64,000 nucleotides of DNA. It comes from an uncultured Eubacteriales bacterium. GTDB taxonomy: Bacteria; Bacillota; Clostridia; Oscillospirales; Acutalibacteraceae. This document shows positions 28,801 through 37,719 of this stretch, piece by piece. The position numbers and the translations under genes were made by a program. The stretch's first letter is position 1. Each line of letters begins with the position of its first letter. The stretch covers positions 1 through 64,000 of the forward strand of contig CAKUMQ010000011.1 of NCBI GenBank assembly GCA_934667845.1. The letters are read 5' to 3'. The notes beneath the pieces are model-generated. The model did not search any database. It was not told the DNA's origin and was given only the letters and a program-made list of their open reading frames with translations.

Positions 28801-29085
28801 CTTCTGAAAGGCGGGCATGACCTCTTCGACGCCGTCTGTATTTTTCAGCGCCTCGATGTCCTTGTCGGTCAGACCTCCGGTCGAAACGATCCGCAGATCC
28901 ATCATATGGCTGTTGTCATAGTAGCGGTCCGCCGTCAGCCGCATATCCGGCGTCGTCGCAATCAGACCGGTCAGAAAGCCCGTGCCGAGCGCCACGATGG
29001 CCAGGATAGCCAAAAAACGGTTCAGGCTGTGGCGGATCTCGCGCCAGAACAGCCGCACATAGGTTCTTGGCATCGGCGTCACCAC
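25900..29085 (-). CDS. FtsX-like ABC permease with very long coiled coil
   Basis: The 1061-residue protein has a first helix (about 16-37), an extracytoplasmic domain, a heptad-repeat region of about 270 residues (about 247-515) rich in Ala, Glu, Lys and Gln, then two FtsX-type sets of three helices (about 545-690 and 950-1050) with a MacB-like domain between. MacB-type permeases move substrates by pushing from the outer side, without transport through the membrane. The start is a GTG within the end of the ATPase gene, so the pair is translationally coupled. The coiled coil could span toward the cell wall or an adaptor. The substrate is unknown. Confidence 0.88.
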   Translation of the reverse strand: MVTPMPRTYVRLFWREIRHSLNRFLAILAIVALGTGFLTGLIATTPDMRLTADRYYDNSHMMDLRIVSTGGLTDKDIEALKNTDGVEEVMPAFQKDAYARYGDSERKTARIHSLGDKDGSQQNRVTVYEGRLPEKAGECVLIANHLLPDGLAVGDTITVSLDDGDLSDTLSTDTLTVTGLAHSAYYCSVEKETTTLGNGTVDLFVYVTASTFCQSVYSEAFVTVAGARDMDSFSDAYFDAVEVVADRIKAQEDALGERRFAEIYAEAKEKIDDADAEYADAKQKAEKELADALKKLEDGERELADGKKQWQDGVSALETGRETLKTQKADTERQLADKEKELQAGKQAIAEGETALDAAEQQLADVPAQLEAARAQIEQMKAAGMDTAAAEQQLAEQEETYRQSVAALSARRTALETQKQTVTAGESALKAARAEAGKKFAEAQAQLDESERKLNAAEQEIRDSEKTLADGRGEYEKAKKEADEKLSDAEKELNDGKKKLDDLKRPEWYVLDRQTNVSYVSFSGNAEKVEAVAKVFPLFFFLVAALVALTTMTRMVEERRTQIGTLKALGYGKDAIAAQYLLYALLATVLGCALGLTVGMRLFPTVIWQAYTILYTIPSLVTPFRWNYALIAGAAAAVCTAGSTLAACAVTLAERPATLMRPRAPKAGHRILLEHIPPLWKRMSFTQKVTARNLLRYKKRFFMTTFGIAGCTALLVAGFGLKDAIGSIIPRQYGEIYHYDAIVSFSESNWRENDECLSVLNGENGAGWMAIHQESADLTAGDVTRSVTLFVPSDTEKLETFITFRSRTGGESYTLDDDTVLLTEKLCDKLGVKCGDTVTAVGADDKTVELTVGGIVENYVYDYVYLTPARYRALFGSEPEYLSAAVQGGVDDEAKRDAFSSALLQTGAVSRVQFIADLSKSFEDILSKINYIVYVLILSAGALAFIVLYNLTNINITEREKELATLRVLGFHPSETAMYIFRETAILTVIGTGVGLLLGTWLCRFVVLTAEVDIVMFGRDIYALSYLLAAALTVLFSVLVDFVMLRRLHKIDMVESMKAGE

Positions 29086-29780
29086 TCGATCCTTTCCACC
29101 GGAACCGGCGACGGATTGACGGTGTTTTCCTGCACCTGTCCGTTGCGGATCCGGATCACGCGATCCGCCATGGCGGTCAGCGCGCTGTTATGCGTGATGA
29201 CGATCACGGTGCGCCCCGTTTGGCGGCAGGTATCCTGAAGCAGCTTTAAGACCGCCTTGCCTGTGGCATAGTCGAGCGCACCGGTCGGCTCGTCGCAGAG
29301 CAGTATTTTCGGATTTTTTGCCAGCGCGCGGGCAATGGACACCCGCTGCTGCTCACCGCCGGACAGCTGCGCCGGGAAATTGTCGAGACGGTCTGCAAGC
29401 CCCACCGAAACCAGCATGTCGCGGGCATCCAGCGGCTCCTTGCAGATCTGCGCCGCCAACTCTACGTTTTCGAGCGCCGTCAGGTTCGGTACAAGGTTAT
29501 AAAACTGAAATACAAACCCGACCTCATAACGGCGGTAGTCGGTGAGCTGCCGCGGCGTATAGCGGCTGATCTCGCTGCCGTCGAGCAGTATCTTGCCCTC
29601 GCTGCAGGTATCCATGCCGCCCAACATATTCAGGACCGTGGTCTTGCCCGCACCGCTCGGTCCGACGATCACCGCAAATTCGCCTTTTTCGATATCAAAA
29701 TTGATGTGATCCGCCGCCGCGATGCGATGCTCGCCCATCTGATAATATTTGCTCACATTTTCAAAATGTACAAATCCCAT
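29079..29780 (-). CDS. ABC transporter ATP-binding protein (MacB/LolD type)
   Basis: The 233-residue ATPase has Walker A VGPSGAGKTT near residue 39, the signature LSGGEQQR near 140, Walker B ILLCDEPTGALD near 158 and the switch His in VITHN. The sequence is of the MacB/LolD/FtsE group that works with FtsX-type permeases. It overlaps the permease gene by 7 bases and is first in the operon. A -10 box TATACT lies on the minus strand about 40 bases upstream with a weak -35. Confidence 0.93.
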   Translation of the reverse strand: MGFVHFENVSKYYQMGEHRIAAADHINFDIEKGEFAVIVGPSGAGKTTVLNMLGGMDTCSEGKILLDGSEISRYTPRQLTDYRRYEVGFVFQFYNLVPNLTALENVELAAQICKEPLDARDMLVSVGLADRLDNFPAQLSGGEQQRVSIARALAKNPKILLCDEPTGALDYATGKAVLKLLQDTCRQTGRTVIVITHNSALTAMADRVIRIRNGQVQENTVNPSPVPVERIEW

Positions 29781-30281
29781 ACTTGCTTCCTCCGTCGGGT
29801 TTTCTGTCTGTCAGTATACCGTATTCCGCCGCAAAATGGAAAACGGAAAGGCAACGGAAATGTAAATTTTTTGTGAACAAAGTTCCCCTTTCCGCCCGCG
29901 CCCCGGCAGCTCCATCCCGCCATATTGCTTGATATATGGTGCGAGCAGTTCCTCCACATTGCCCGAGTTGATACCGGAAAGGGAATATTTTTTACCGCTC
30001 TGCGTATACCGGGTATTGACATTCGCTGTACCTTGTGGTATCGTGAGATTAGAGTTGGATAGCGTTAGTGGTGTGGGCAATTGCAGCCCATTTCTTGCTA
30101 ATGGTTGTTCAACTCTTTTTTGTCATCGTTTTTGGAACAACGCACCGTCATTTTTGACAGCGTATTCAATAAGCCCTTTTGTGCTTCTTCCCTATGCAGC
30201 CGCGCATCGCCGCATCCGCTTTACGAAAAAGCAGCAGAAGAGCCTGTGCTCTTCTGCTGCTTTCGGCATTGGCTTCGCCTC
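29781..30281. other. 501-bp gene-poor stretch with an orphan 89-codon frame
   Basis: No convincing gene is seen. On the minus strand an 89-codon frame (29811-30080, TTG start) reads through IKQYGGMELPGRGRKGEL, but it has no clear ribosome site and I recognise no family. A GTTGTTC/GAACAAC inverted repeat occurs near 30105-30136. The stretch is visibly richer in A+T than its neighbours and may be a decayed gene or insertion remnant. Its right end holds the terminator of the ATP-grasp gene. Confidence 0.4.
30226..30263 (-). terminator. Terminator of the ATP-grasp operon
   Basis: Perfect 16-bp arms (30228-30243, 30248-30263) with a 4-base loop are followed on the minus strand by TTTTT. It lies 18 bases after the stop codon. 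Confidence 0.92.
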
Positions 30282-31166
30282 TCAGCCGTCCGCCGGTTCG
30301 CCACGCACTGTCCGGATGATCTCTGCGGCGATATCCACGCCGGTACAGGCGGTTATCCCCGCCATATGGGCATTGGAATTGACCTCGCAGAGCAGCGGAC
30401 GGCCGTTTTCGTCGTGCAAAAGATCGACCCCGCCGAACGTCAGCCCGAGCAGCTGACAGCTCCGCCGGGCGATCCAGATCTCCTCCTCGGTGGGGGTATA
30501 CGCCTCCGCCTGCCCGCCGAGCGCCACATTGGCACGGAAATCGCCATCGGCGGCGCGGCGGCGCATGGCGGCTGCCACGCGGTCGCCCACGACATACAGG
30601 CGGAAATCCTCCCCTGCCGGCTGCACAAACTGCTGCAGAATAAACGGACGGCTGCCGAGCGACAGCGCCCGCTCCCACAGCTCCTCCTCGTTTTGCACAA
30701 GGTATACCTGCCCGCCCAGCGAGCCGTAGCACTCCTTGACCACCATCGGAAAGCCGAGCAGCGACGCCGCGCGGCGCAGAAACCAGCGGCTCTCCTCTTT
30801 GCCGAGCTGCGTATAGGTCATGGGGGCGACCAAGGTATGCGGCATGGGGATGCGGTGCCCCGCCAATGTGAGATGCGTCGCCGCCTTATCGTCACACAGG
30901 GCAATGGCTTCGGCGGAGTTGACCACCCGCACGCCGCAGCGCGTAAGCGCCCGTGCAAGCCGCACATCCTTGTCCCAGAACAGCACTGTATCCGCCGCGG
31001 AAAAGCCTGCCACCTGCACCTCGCTGCCGATATCCGCGAGCAGCATCGTGTGCGGAAGCGGCATCAGCTGCCACCCCTGCCGCCTGGCGGCTGCCGTCAG
31101 CCGCTGGACGGGATCCGGCGGCTGCTTGGGGTTCCAGAATCCGTTATAGAGAATATATCCGCTCAT
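30282..31166 (-). CDS. RimK-like ATP-grasp ligase
   Basis: The 294-residue protein has the ATP-grasp layout: an N-terminal pre-domain, FPMVVKECYGSLGGQVYLV (about 143-161) with the ATP-binding Lys, ILQQFVQPAGEDFRLYVVG (near 180), and the metal-binding end GVDLLHDENGRPLLCEVNSNAH. This is the RimK/LysX/CofF branch, which joins amino acids (often glutamate) to a peptide or small-molecule carboxylate. No partner substrate is encoded nearby. The gene lies 12 bases after the CDF transporter gene in the same operon. Confidence 0.88.
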   Translation of the reverse strand: MSGYILYNGFWNPKQPPDPVQRLTAAARRQGWQLMPLPHTMLLADIGSEVQVAGFSAADTVLFWDKDVRLARALTRCGVRVVNSAEAIALCDDKAATHLTLAGHRIPMPHTLVAPMTYTQLGKEESRWFLRRAASLLGFPMVVKECYGSLGGQVYLVQNEEELWERALSLGSRPFILQQFVQPAGEDFRLYVVGDRVAAAMRRRAADGDFRANVALGGQAEAYTPTEEEIWIARRSCQLLGLTFGGVDLLHDENGRPLLCEVNSNAHMAGITACTGVDIAAEIIRTVRGEPADG

Positions 31167-31178
31167 GTCCGCTCCTTT

Positions 31179-32342
31179 TCACGCATAGGCGTGCTCAACC
31201 GTGATCACGGCATACAGCCGCTCGTCCTTTTCGTGGATCCGGCGCGCAAGCTCGTCGGCAACCGCCTTGCCGTCCCGGCAGTCAAACGGCACCACCAGAT
31301 CAAAGATCAGGTTCGTGTGCGTCTCGCCCCGCACCACGCGGAAATCATGCAGTGACAGCGACTCATTCATCTCCGCCAGCTGCATGACCACTTCGGCGCG
31401 CAGATGCGCCACCTCGGGGTCGTCAAAATCCACGGGATCCATATGTATGCAGACGAGCGCGTGGTACTTTTCGCCCAATTCCCGTTCAATGCGGTCGATC
31501 AGATCATGGCTCCGCAAAATGTCCTCGTTGCTCGGCACCTCGGCATGGAACGACATGACGAGCCGCCCGGGACCGTAATTGTGCACCATGAGATCGTGCA
31601 CACCGACAACGCCCTCATGTGCCATCACCGTGCGCTTGATATCCATCACGAACTGTTCGTCCGGCGCCTGCCCAAGCAGCGGCGACACGGTCTCCCGCAT
31701 CACGGAAAAGCCCGACCACATGACAAACAGCGCCACCGCCATGCCGACATAGCCATCAATGCTCACCGGCAGCCACAGCGACAGCACCGAGGTCAGCAGA
31801 ACGACCGCCGTACACACCACGTCGTTGCGGCTGTCCGCCGCCGCGGCACGCAGGCTTTCCGAGTCGATCCGCCCGCCGATCCGGCGATAGAACCATGCCA
31901 TCCACAGCTTGACGCCGATAGCTGCCGCAAGGATCACGACCGTCACGGCATCGACCGCTGTCGGCTCGGGATGCAGGATCTTCTCAAACGACGACGTCGC
32001 CAGTTCAAAGCCCGCGATCATGATCAGTGCCGCCACGCCGAGCGCCGACAGGTATTCCATCCGCCCGTGGCCGAACGGATGCTGCTTATCCGGCGGCGCG
32101 GAGGACAGCTTGAAGCCCACAAGCGTAACCACAGAGGACCCGGCGTCCGACAGGTTGTTGAACGCATCCGCCGTGATGGCGAGACTGCCGGACAACAGTC
32201 CCGCCGTCAGCTTGGCGAGAAACAGCAACACATTCGCCGTCAGCCCGGAAACGCTCGCCAGCTGTCCATAGGCGTACCGCACTTTGGGGTCGCCCGTATG
32301 CTCCGCATCCCGCACAAAGCGGCGGATCAGCCATTCGGTCAT
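31179..32342 (-). CDS. Cation diffusion facilitator, possibly Mn(II) exporter
   Basis: The 387-residue protein has six membrane helices followed by a cytoplasmic metal-binding domain extended at the C-terminus. The transport site in helix 2 reads ADAFNNLSDAGS and in helix 5 AADSRNDV. This gives Asn-Asp and Asp-Asp rather than the His-Asp/Asp-Asp set of zinc transporters. Asn-Asp/Asp-Asp sites are associated with Mn(II) CDF proteins such as MntE, so manganese is a reasonable guess. It overlaps the upstream HAD gene by 4 bases (ATGA). Another likely manganese exporter, mntP, lies 2.4 kb away. Confidence 0.88.
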   Translation of the reverse strand: MTEWLIRRFVRDAEHTGDPKVRYAYGQLASVSGLTANVLLFLAKLTAGLLSGSLAITADAFNNLSDAGSSVVTLVGFKLSSAPPDKQHPFGHGRMEYLSALGVAALIMIAGFELATSSFEKILHPEPTAVDAVTVVILAAAIGVKLWMAWFYRRIGGRIDSESLRAAAADSRNDVVCTAVVLLTSVLSLWLPVSIDGYVGMAVALFVMWSGFSVMRETVSPLLGQAPDEQFVMDIKRTVMAHEGVVGVHDLMVHNYGPGRLVMSFHAEVPSNEDILRSHDLIDRIERELGEKYHALVCIHMDPVDFDDPEVAHLRAEVVMQLAEMNESLSLHDFRVVRGETHTNLIFDLVVPFDCRDGKAVADELARRIHEKDERLYAVITVEHAYA

Positions 32343-33157
32343 AGCTTGTAAACCTCCTTCAGATAGAGCGCCACGCCGTCGTCATCGTTTGCGCCGATGA
32401 CCCGATCAGCCGCGGCGCGCAGCTCCGGCACCGCGTTGGCGACGGCAATCGCCTCATCCGCCGCCGCAAACAGCGCCAGATCGTTGCGGTTGTCGCCGAA
32501 CACCGTCACCGCTTCTGCGCCGGTCAGGCGCTTTAGGCGGCGCAGCGCGCCGTCCTTGCCGCCGTCCGGTCCCGTCACCTCCAGAAACCACACGCCGGGC
32601 AGATAATTGTCCGGATACAAAGCGGCGCGGCAGTCCCCCCGTCCGGACAGCTCGTCATAGATCGGCGCTAACTGCGCCTGCCGCCCCTGCACGCTGATAA
32701 ATACGGCGCCCTCCCCCCGCCTGTGCACCGGCAAAAGGCGGAACATCGACGGACAGAGCTTTTGCCGCTCCTCAATAAAGCGGCGTTCCTCCGGCGTTTT
32801 CGGCGGTGTACAGTCGATGGTCAGCCGCCCCGCCCCCGCGCGGAACACGCGCGGGGCAAGTGCCGCCGCTTCACAGAGTGCGATCACCGTGTCCGTGCAG
32901 GGAAGCGGCACGGTGTCCACCACATGGTCACGCGTCAGGTCATACAGCATCGCCCCGTTGAGCAGGGAGACCGGCAGCGGCAGCGACAGCCGCTCCAGCC
33001 CGACCATACGCACGCTGACGGGACTGCGCGCCGTCGAGACGGTAAACGGCAGCCCGTTTTGCAGCAGCGCAGCCAGAATCGCCGCTGAGCGGTCGCCGAG
33101 GCGGCCGTCCGACCCGAGCAGCGTGCCGTCAAGGTCGCTCACATACAGCCGGTTCAT
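32339..33157 (-). CDS. HAD-superfamily (Cof-type) phosphatase
   Basis: The 272-residue protein carries HAD motif I VSDLDGTLLGSDG (residues 6-18), a C2B-type cap domain, and motif IV VFGDNRNDLALF near 223. Cof-type enzymes dephosphorylate sugar phosphates or nucleotides. It is first in the HAD–CDF–ATP-grasp operon. Only about 18 bases separate the asnS terminator from its start, so its promoter must lie within asnS or it depends on read-through. Confidence 0.9.
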   Translation of the reverse strand: MNRLYVSDLDGTLLGSDGRLGDRSAAILAALLQNGLPFTVSTARSPVSVRMVGLERLSLPLPVSLLNGAMLYDLTRDHVVDTVPLPCTDTVIALCEAAALAPRVFRAGAGRLTIDCTPPKTPEERRFIEERQKLCPSMFRLLPVHRRGEGAVFISVQGRQAQLAPIYDELSGRGDCRAALYPDNYLPGVWFLEVTGPDGGKDGALRRLKRLTGAEAVTVFGDNRNDLALFAAADEAIAVANAVPELRAAADRVIGANDDDGVALYLKEVYKL

Positions 33158-33175
33158 TCGCTTTTCCCTCCTATG

Positions 33176-33212
33176 AAAAACCGATCCCGCCCGATGCCGG
33201 GTGGGACCGATC
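33176..33212 (-). terminator. Terminator of asnS
   Basis: An imperfect G+C-rich stem of about 13 bp (33181-33212) with loop GCAT is followed on the minus strand by TTTTT (33176-33180), 15 bases after the asnS stop. Confidence 0.75.
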
Positions 33213-33226
33213 GAAAGGTGCTTGAT

Positions 33227-34621
<1,395 letters not shown>

Positions 34622-34702
34622 ATTGGTCTCCTCCCGCTCCGGCGCGGCGTATCCGCCCGGACGTATTCACTGATATTCTGCCCCCGTTTCCGGCGGCTAT
34701 GT

Positions 34703-35284
34703 TCAGCCGAGCAGATCCTCAAGCAGGATCTTTAAGCCGATCAGGATCAGCACGATACCGCCGACAATTTCCGCACGGCGGCCGAGTATATCGCCCGCCC
34801 GACGGCCGATCCAGACGCCGATCATGCAGATGATGAATGTCACGACGGCGATCACGGCACAGGCGATCAGGCTGCCCATGGAAAGCGCCAGCACGCCCGT
34901 CTTATCCATCATGGAAAACGATGCACCGACCGCGAGGGCGTCAATGCTCGTCGCCACCGCCATCAGCAGCAGATTTTTCAGTCTTGTCGGGTCGGCAGGC
35001 TCCTCCTCTTCCCCGCCGCGGAACGCCTCAAGCAGCGACTTTCCGCCGACAAAAGCCAACAGGATAAACGCGACCCAGTGATCCACCGCCCGAATCTTAT
35101 CGGCAAAGGTCAGTGCCACCGTATACCCGAGCATCGGCATGACCCCCTGAAACACGCCGAACGTCCCTGCCATTTTCAGTCCCTGCGAAACCGGCTTCTT
35201 CATCACCATTCCGCTGCTTACCGACACAGCCAAAGCGTCCATCGCCAGCGCCACAGACAGCGCCAACAGCTCCCACCAGGACAT
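34703..35284 (-). CDS. mntP: Manganese efflux pump MntP
   Basis: The 193-residue protein has six helices in two inverted sets of three. The family motifs are LALSVALAMDALAVSVSSGM near the start and VATSIDALAVGASFSM in the second half, where the Asp residues bind metal. MntP exports Mn(II). A consensus promoter lies upstream, but there is no room for the yybP-ykoY manganese riboswitch that often precedes this gene. GGGGGAATACC precedes the ATG. Confidence 0.93.
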   Translation of the reverse strand: MSWWELLALSVALAMDALAVSVSSGMVMKKPVSQGLKMAGTFGVFQGVMPMLGYTVALTFADKIRAVDHWVAFILLAFVGGKSLLEAFRGGEEEEPADPTRLKNLLLMAVATSIDALAVGASFSMMDKTGVLALSMGSLIACAVIAVVTFIICMIGVWIGRRAGDILGRRAEIVGGIVLILIGLKILLEDLLG

Positions 35285-35314
35285 GGTATTCCCCCAAGCA
35301 CACAGTTTCCTTTA

Positions 35315-35343
35315 ATTATACTGCGTTATCACTCGGCTGTCAA
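35315..35343 (-). promoter_or_regulatory. mntP promoter
   Basis: A full-consensus sigma-A promoter on the minus strand: TTGACA (35338-35343), 17 bases, TATAAT (35315-35320), about 30 bases before the ATG. The transcript leader is about 23 bases. Confidence 0.88.
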
Positions 35344-35420
35344 TTCCCGAAACAGCAGATTTTCCCATGGAAATCCCGTGTTTTTGTGCACATGTTTATC
35401 TATCCCGCGCCGTCCGCCGC

Positions 35421-36152
35421 TTACTGCCGCCTCATCTGCCGCAGAAAGAGGCACACGGCGGCAGCCGCTGCTGCCGCCGCATAGCCGAGCACCCAGCCGA
35501 TATGCGGCAAAACGCCGGCAAAGTCGCCGGCGAGCAGTGCCCGCTCCATCTCCACTGCGTGGACAAACGGCAGCAGATCCGCCGCGCGCCGGAATACGCC
35601 GCCGACCAGTTCAAGATCGAACCACGTACCGGAGAGCCACGCCGTCAGATTGGTCAGCAGCGCCCCGCACAGCCCGCCGACCTGCTTGATGCCGAAAACG
35701 CTTCCGCAGAGCAGACCGAGCGCGATGAAAAACAGCGACACAAGCAAAAGCCCCGCCAGAGCGTACAGAATATTCAGGGAGGGGGCAAGCCCCGCTATGA
35801 CCGCCGCCAGATAGCACACCGCCCCCTGCGCCAGCGCCATCGGCAGCAGCGGGAGCAGATAGCCGAGAATAAATTCGTGCGCCCGCATCGGCGTGGTGTA
35901 CAGCCGCTGCAGAAAGGCGCTTTCGCGATCCCTCGCCACCAGCGTGGCGGAAAACAGCGTCAGAAACGACAGCCCGAACACGGTTATTCCGGGCGTGAGC
36001 CGCGGCAGGGCAAACAGCTCAACGGGGACGTGGCTCTGGATCGCCGTCAGCAGCAGCAAGACCACGAGCGGGAAGCCGAGGCCGAACAGGAGATTCAGCG
36101 GATCGCGCAGAATATCCCGGGCGACCCGTCCGGCAAACACCTTTGTCCTCAT
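35421..36152 (-). CDS. ABC-2 type permease
   Basis: The 243-residue protein has six membrane helices typical of ABC-2 exporters (FGLGFPLVVLLLLTAI first; the last lies before the Arg-rich tail). It overlaps its ATPase gene by 4 bases (ATGA). With the TetR gene it forms a small drug- or lipid-export operon. It ends 50 bases after a lower-complexity stretch without other features. Confidence 0.88.
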   Translation of the reverse strand: MRTKVFAGRVARDILRDPLNLLFGLGFPLVVLLLLTAIQSHVPVELFALPRLTPGITVFGLSFLTLFSATLVARDRESAFLQRLYTTPMRAHEFILGYLLPLLPMALAQGAVCYLAAVIAGLAPSLNILYALAGLLLVSLFFIALGLLCGSVFGIKQVGGLCGALLTNLTAWLSGTWFDLELVGGVFRRAADLLPFVHAVEMERALLAGDFAGVLPHIGWVLGYAAAAAAAAVCLFLRQMRRQ

Positions 36153-36877
36153 GCTCTCTCCCCCTTTACCATCGCCACAAAGGCATCCTCAAAGCGCTCT
36201 TTTCCCGTTTTCGCTTTCAGCTCCTCCGCCGTACCGAGCGCCAGCAGCTTTCCGTCCCGCATGATCCCGATGCGGTCGGACAGCTGCTCTGCCTCCTCCA
36301 TATAGTGCGTCGTCAGGATCACGGTGATCCTGCCCTTGAGCTCGCGAATCAGCTCCCACAGATCGCTGCGCGCCAGCACATCCAGCCCGAGTGTCGGTTC
36401 ATCCAGAAACAGGATCTGCGGCTCGCCGATCAGCGCGAGCGCCAGGCTCAGCCGCCGCTGCCATCCGCCGGACAGCTTTCCTGCCGGCTTTTTGGCAACG
36501 GCGGACAGCCCGAACCGCGCGCACATCTCCTCGGTTTTCTGCCGCTGCCGCTCTTTGCCAAACCCGTAAATGCCACAGATCAGCCGCAGATTTTCCTCCA
36601 CCGTCAGGTTCGGCGCCACAGCGGTCTCCTGCGGCGAGACACCGATCAGCCGCTTCACCTCGTTTGGCGCATGCACGATGCTGTGACCGAGCAGCCACGC
36701 CTCTCCCCCGCTCGGCTGCGTCAGGCAGGACAGCATCTTGATCGTGGTGGTCTTTCCGGCACCGTTGACGCCGAGCAGGGCAAAAAGCTCTCCCTGTCGG
36801 ACGGTCAGGTTCAGATCCTCCACCGCCGTCACATCGCGGTACCGCTTACACAGTCCCGCTGCTTTGATTGCTTCCAT
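36149..36877 (-). CDS. ABC transporter ATP-binding protein
   Basis: The 242-residue ATPase has Walker A LLGVNGAGKTTTIKML near residue 33, signature LSGGWQRRLSLAL near 133, Walker B ILFLDEPTLGLD near 152 and HYMEEAEQL, the DrrA/CcmA subtype. The ATG follows GGAG at 7 bases and overlaps the end of the tetR gene by 32 bases. It powers the ABC-2 permease encoded next. Confidence 0.93.
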   Translation of the reverse strand: MEAIKAAGLCKRYRDVTAVEDLNLTVRQGELFALLGVNGAGKTTTIKMLSCLTQPSGGEAWLLGHSIVHAPNEVKRLIGVSPQETAVAPNLTVEENLRLICGIYGFGKERQRQKTEEMCARFGLSAVAKKPAGKLSGGWQRRLSLALALIGEPQILFLDEPTLGLDVLARSDLWELIRELKGRITVILTTHYMEEAEQLSDRIGIMRDGKLLALGTAEELKAKTGKERFEDAFVAMVKGERA

Positions 36878-37439
36878 CGTCCTTCTCCTCTCTCAAAAAC
36901 CGGCTTTTCAGCCCGAAATAGCAGTCCGTCACCGACCTGCTTGCCAGCTCCATATCCCAGGACAGATAGCCGGTGGCAATCATGGCGGCGATGCCGTGAA
37001 CATACACCCACATCTCCAGATGAAACAGGCGCGCCTGCTCCGCGTCAATGCCCGTCGACCGGCTGATCAGCTCCACCAGTCCGTCGATCGACTCCTCCTC
37101 TGCCGGCTCTCCCGTGCGGTCCCGCATAAACAGCCAGCGAAACAGCTCCCGCTCCTCCATGGCAAAGCGGATATATGCCATGCCGGTCGCTTTATAGGCC
37201 GGGTAGGCGCCCGAAGCCACCTCCTGCACCGTGCGGTCATGATACAGCTGTCTGGCGGCGCGCATCGTCTCCCGCTGCACCTCCTCCATGTTGGCAAACA
37301 GTCCGAAGATGGGCTTTGGCGAGCAGCCAAGCCTTTCCGCCAGCGCACGCGCCGTCAGCGACGCGGCGCCGCCTGCCCGCACGCAGTCCAGTGCAGCCAG
37401 GATCACCTCGTCCCGGGTAAATCGGGTTTTCGGCGGCAT
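36846..37439 (-). CDS. TetR-family regulator of the ABC-2 operon
   Basis: The 197-residue protein has an N-terminal HTH (TRDEVILAALDCVRAGG and LAERLGCSPKPIFGLF, residues about 6-50) and a C-terminal helical TetR_C-like domain. The ATG at 37439 follows GGGAGGG; a longer frame to 37469 overlaps the operator. Its promoter carries a long dyad at the transcription start, so it is probably self-regulating and controls the two ABC genes downstream in the same transcript. Confidence 0.88.
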   Translation of the reverse strand: MPPKTRFTRDEVILAALDCVRAGGAASLTARALAERLGCSPKPIFGLFANMEEVQRETMRAARQLYHDRTVQEVASGAYPAYKATGMAYIRFAMEERELFRWLFMRDRTGEPAEEESIDGLVELISRSTGIDAEQARLFHLEMWVYVHGIAAMIATGYLSWDMELASRSVTDCYFGLKSRFLREEKDDGSNQSSGTV

Positions 37440-37463
37440 GTCTTTTCCCTCCCTTTTCAACAG

Positions 37464-37489
37464 AAACATATGTTGCGCAACTATTGTTT
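37464..37489. promoter_or_regulatory. Candidate operator of the ABC-2 tetR operon
   Basis: A 26-bp dyad is centred on the perfect palindrome GTTGCGCAAC (37472-37481), with outer arms AAACA and TGTTT. It starts 3 bases past the -10 box, so a bound TetR dimer would block transcription start. Confidence 0.7.
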
Positions 37490-37492
37490 CCT

Positions 37493-37521
37493 ATTATAGC
37501 CGGCAAGGGCGAAAATGTCAA
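37493..37521 (-). promoter_or_regulatory. Promoter of the tetR–ABC-2 operon
   Basis: A full-consensus sigma-A promoter on the minus strand: TTGACA (37516-37521), 17 bases, TATAAT (37493-37498). A dyad lies at its start site. Confidence 0.9.
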
Positions 37522-37621
37522 GCGAAAAGGATAAACGCCCGGCACGGCAGCTGCCGCCCGCCCCTTTTCCGCCGGGTCTCCGTTTTTCACTTCGTCTGTG
37601 CAGATTTCTGCCGCTTAAGGG

Positions 37622-37650
37622 TTGATTATTTTGCAAAAATACGGTAAAAT
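37622..37650 (+). promoter_or_regulatory. prfC promoter
   Basis: TTGATT (37622-37627), a 17-base spacer and TAAAAT (37645-37650), 70 bases before the TTG start of prfC. Confidence 0.65.
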
Positions 37651-37719
37651 AGTGAAGTATTGACTTCAAATCCGGACGCCCGTCTCCCGCGGCGCCGCAT
37701 AAACAGGAGGAATTCCGCC

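Noticed and set aside
34622..34702. T-box before asnS
   Set aside because: The 81-base gap lacks the AGGTGGCACC-type motif and is too short for a T-box.
35285..35420. Possible manganese riboswitch before mntP
   Set aside because: The promoter lies about 30 bases from the start, leaving a leader of only about 23 bases, too short for a yybP-ykoY RNA.
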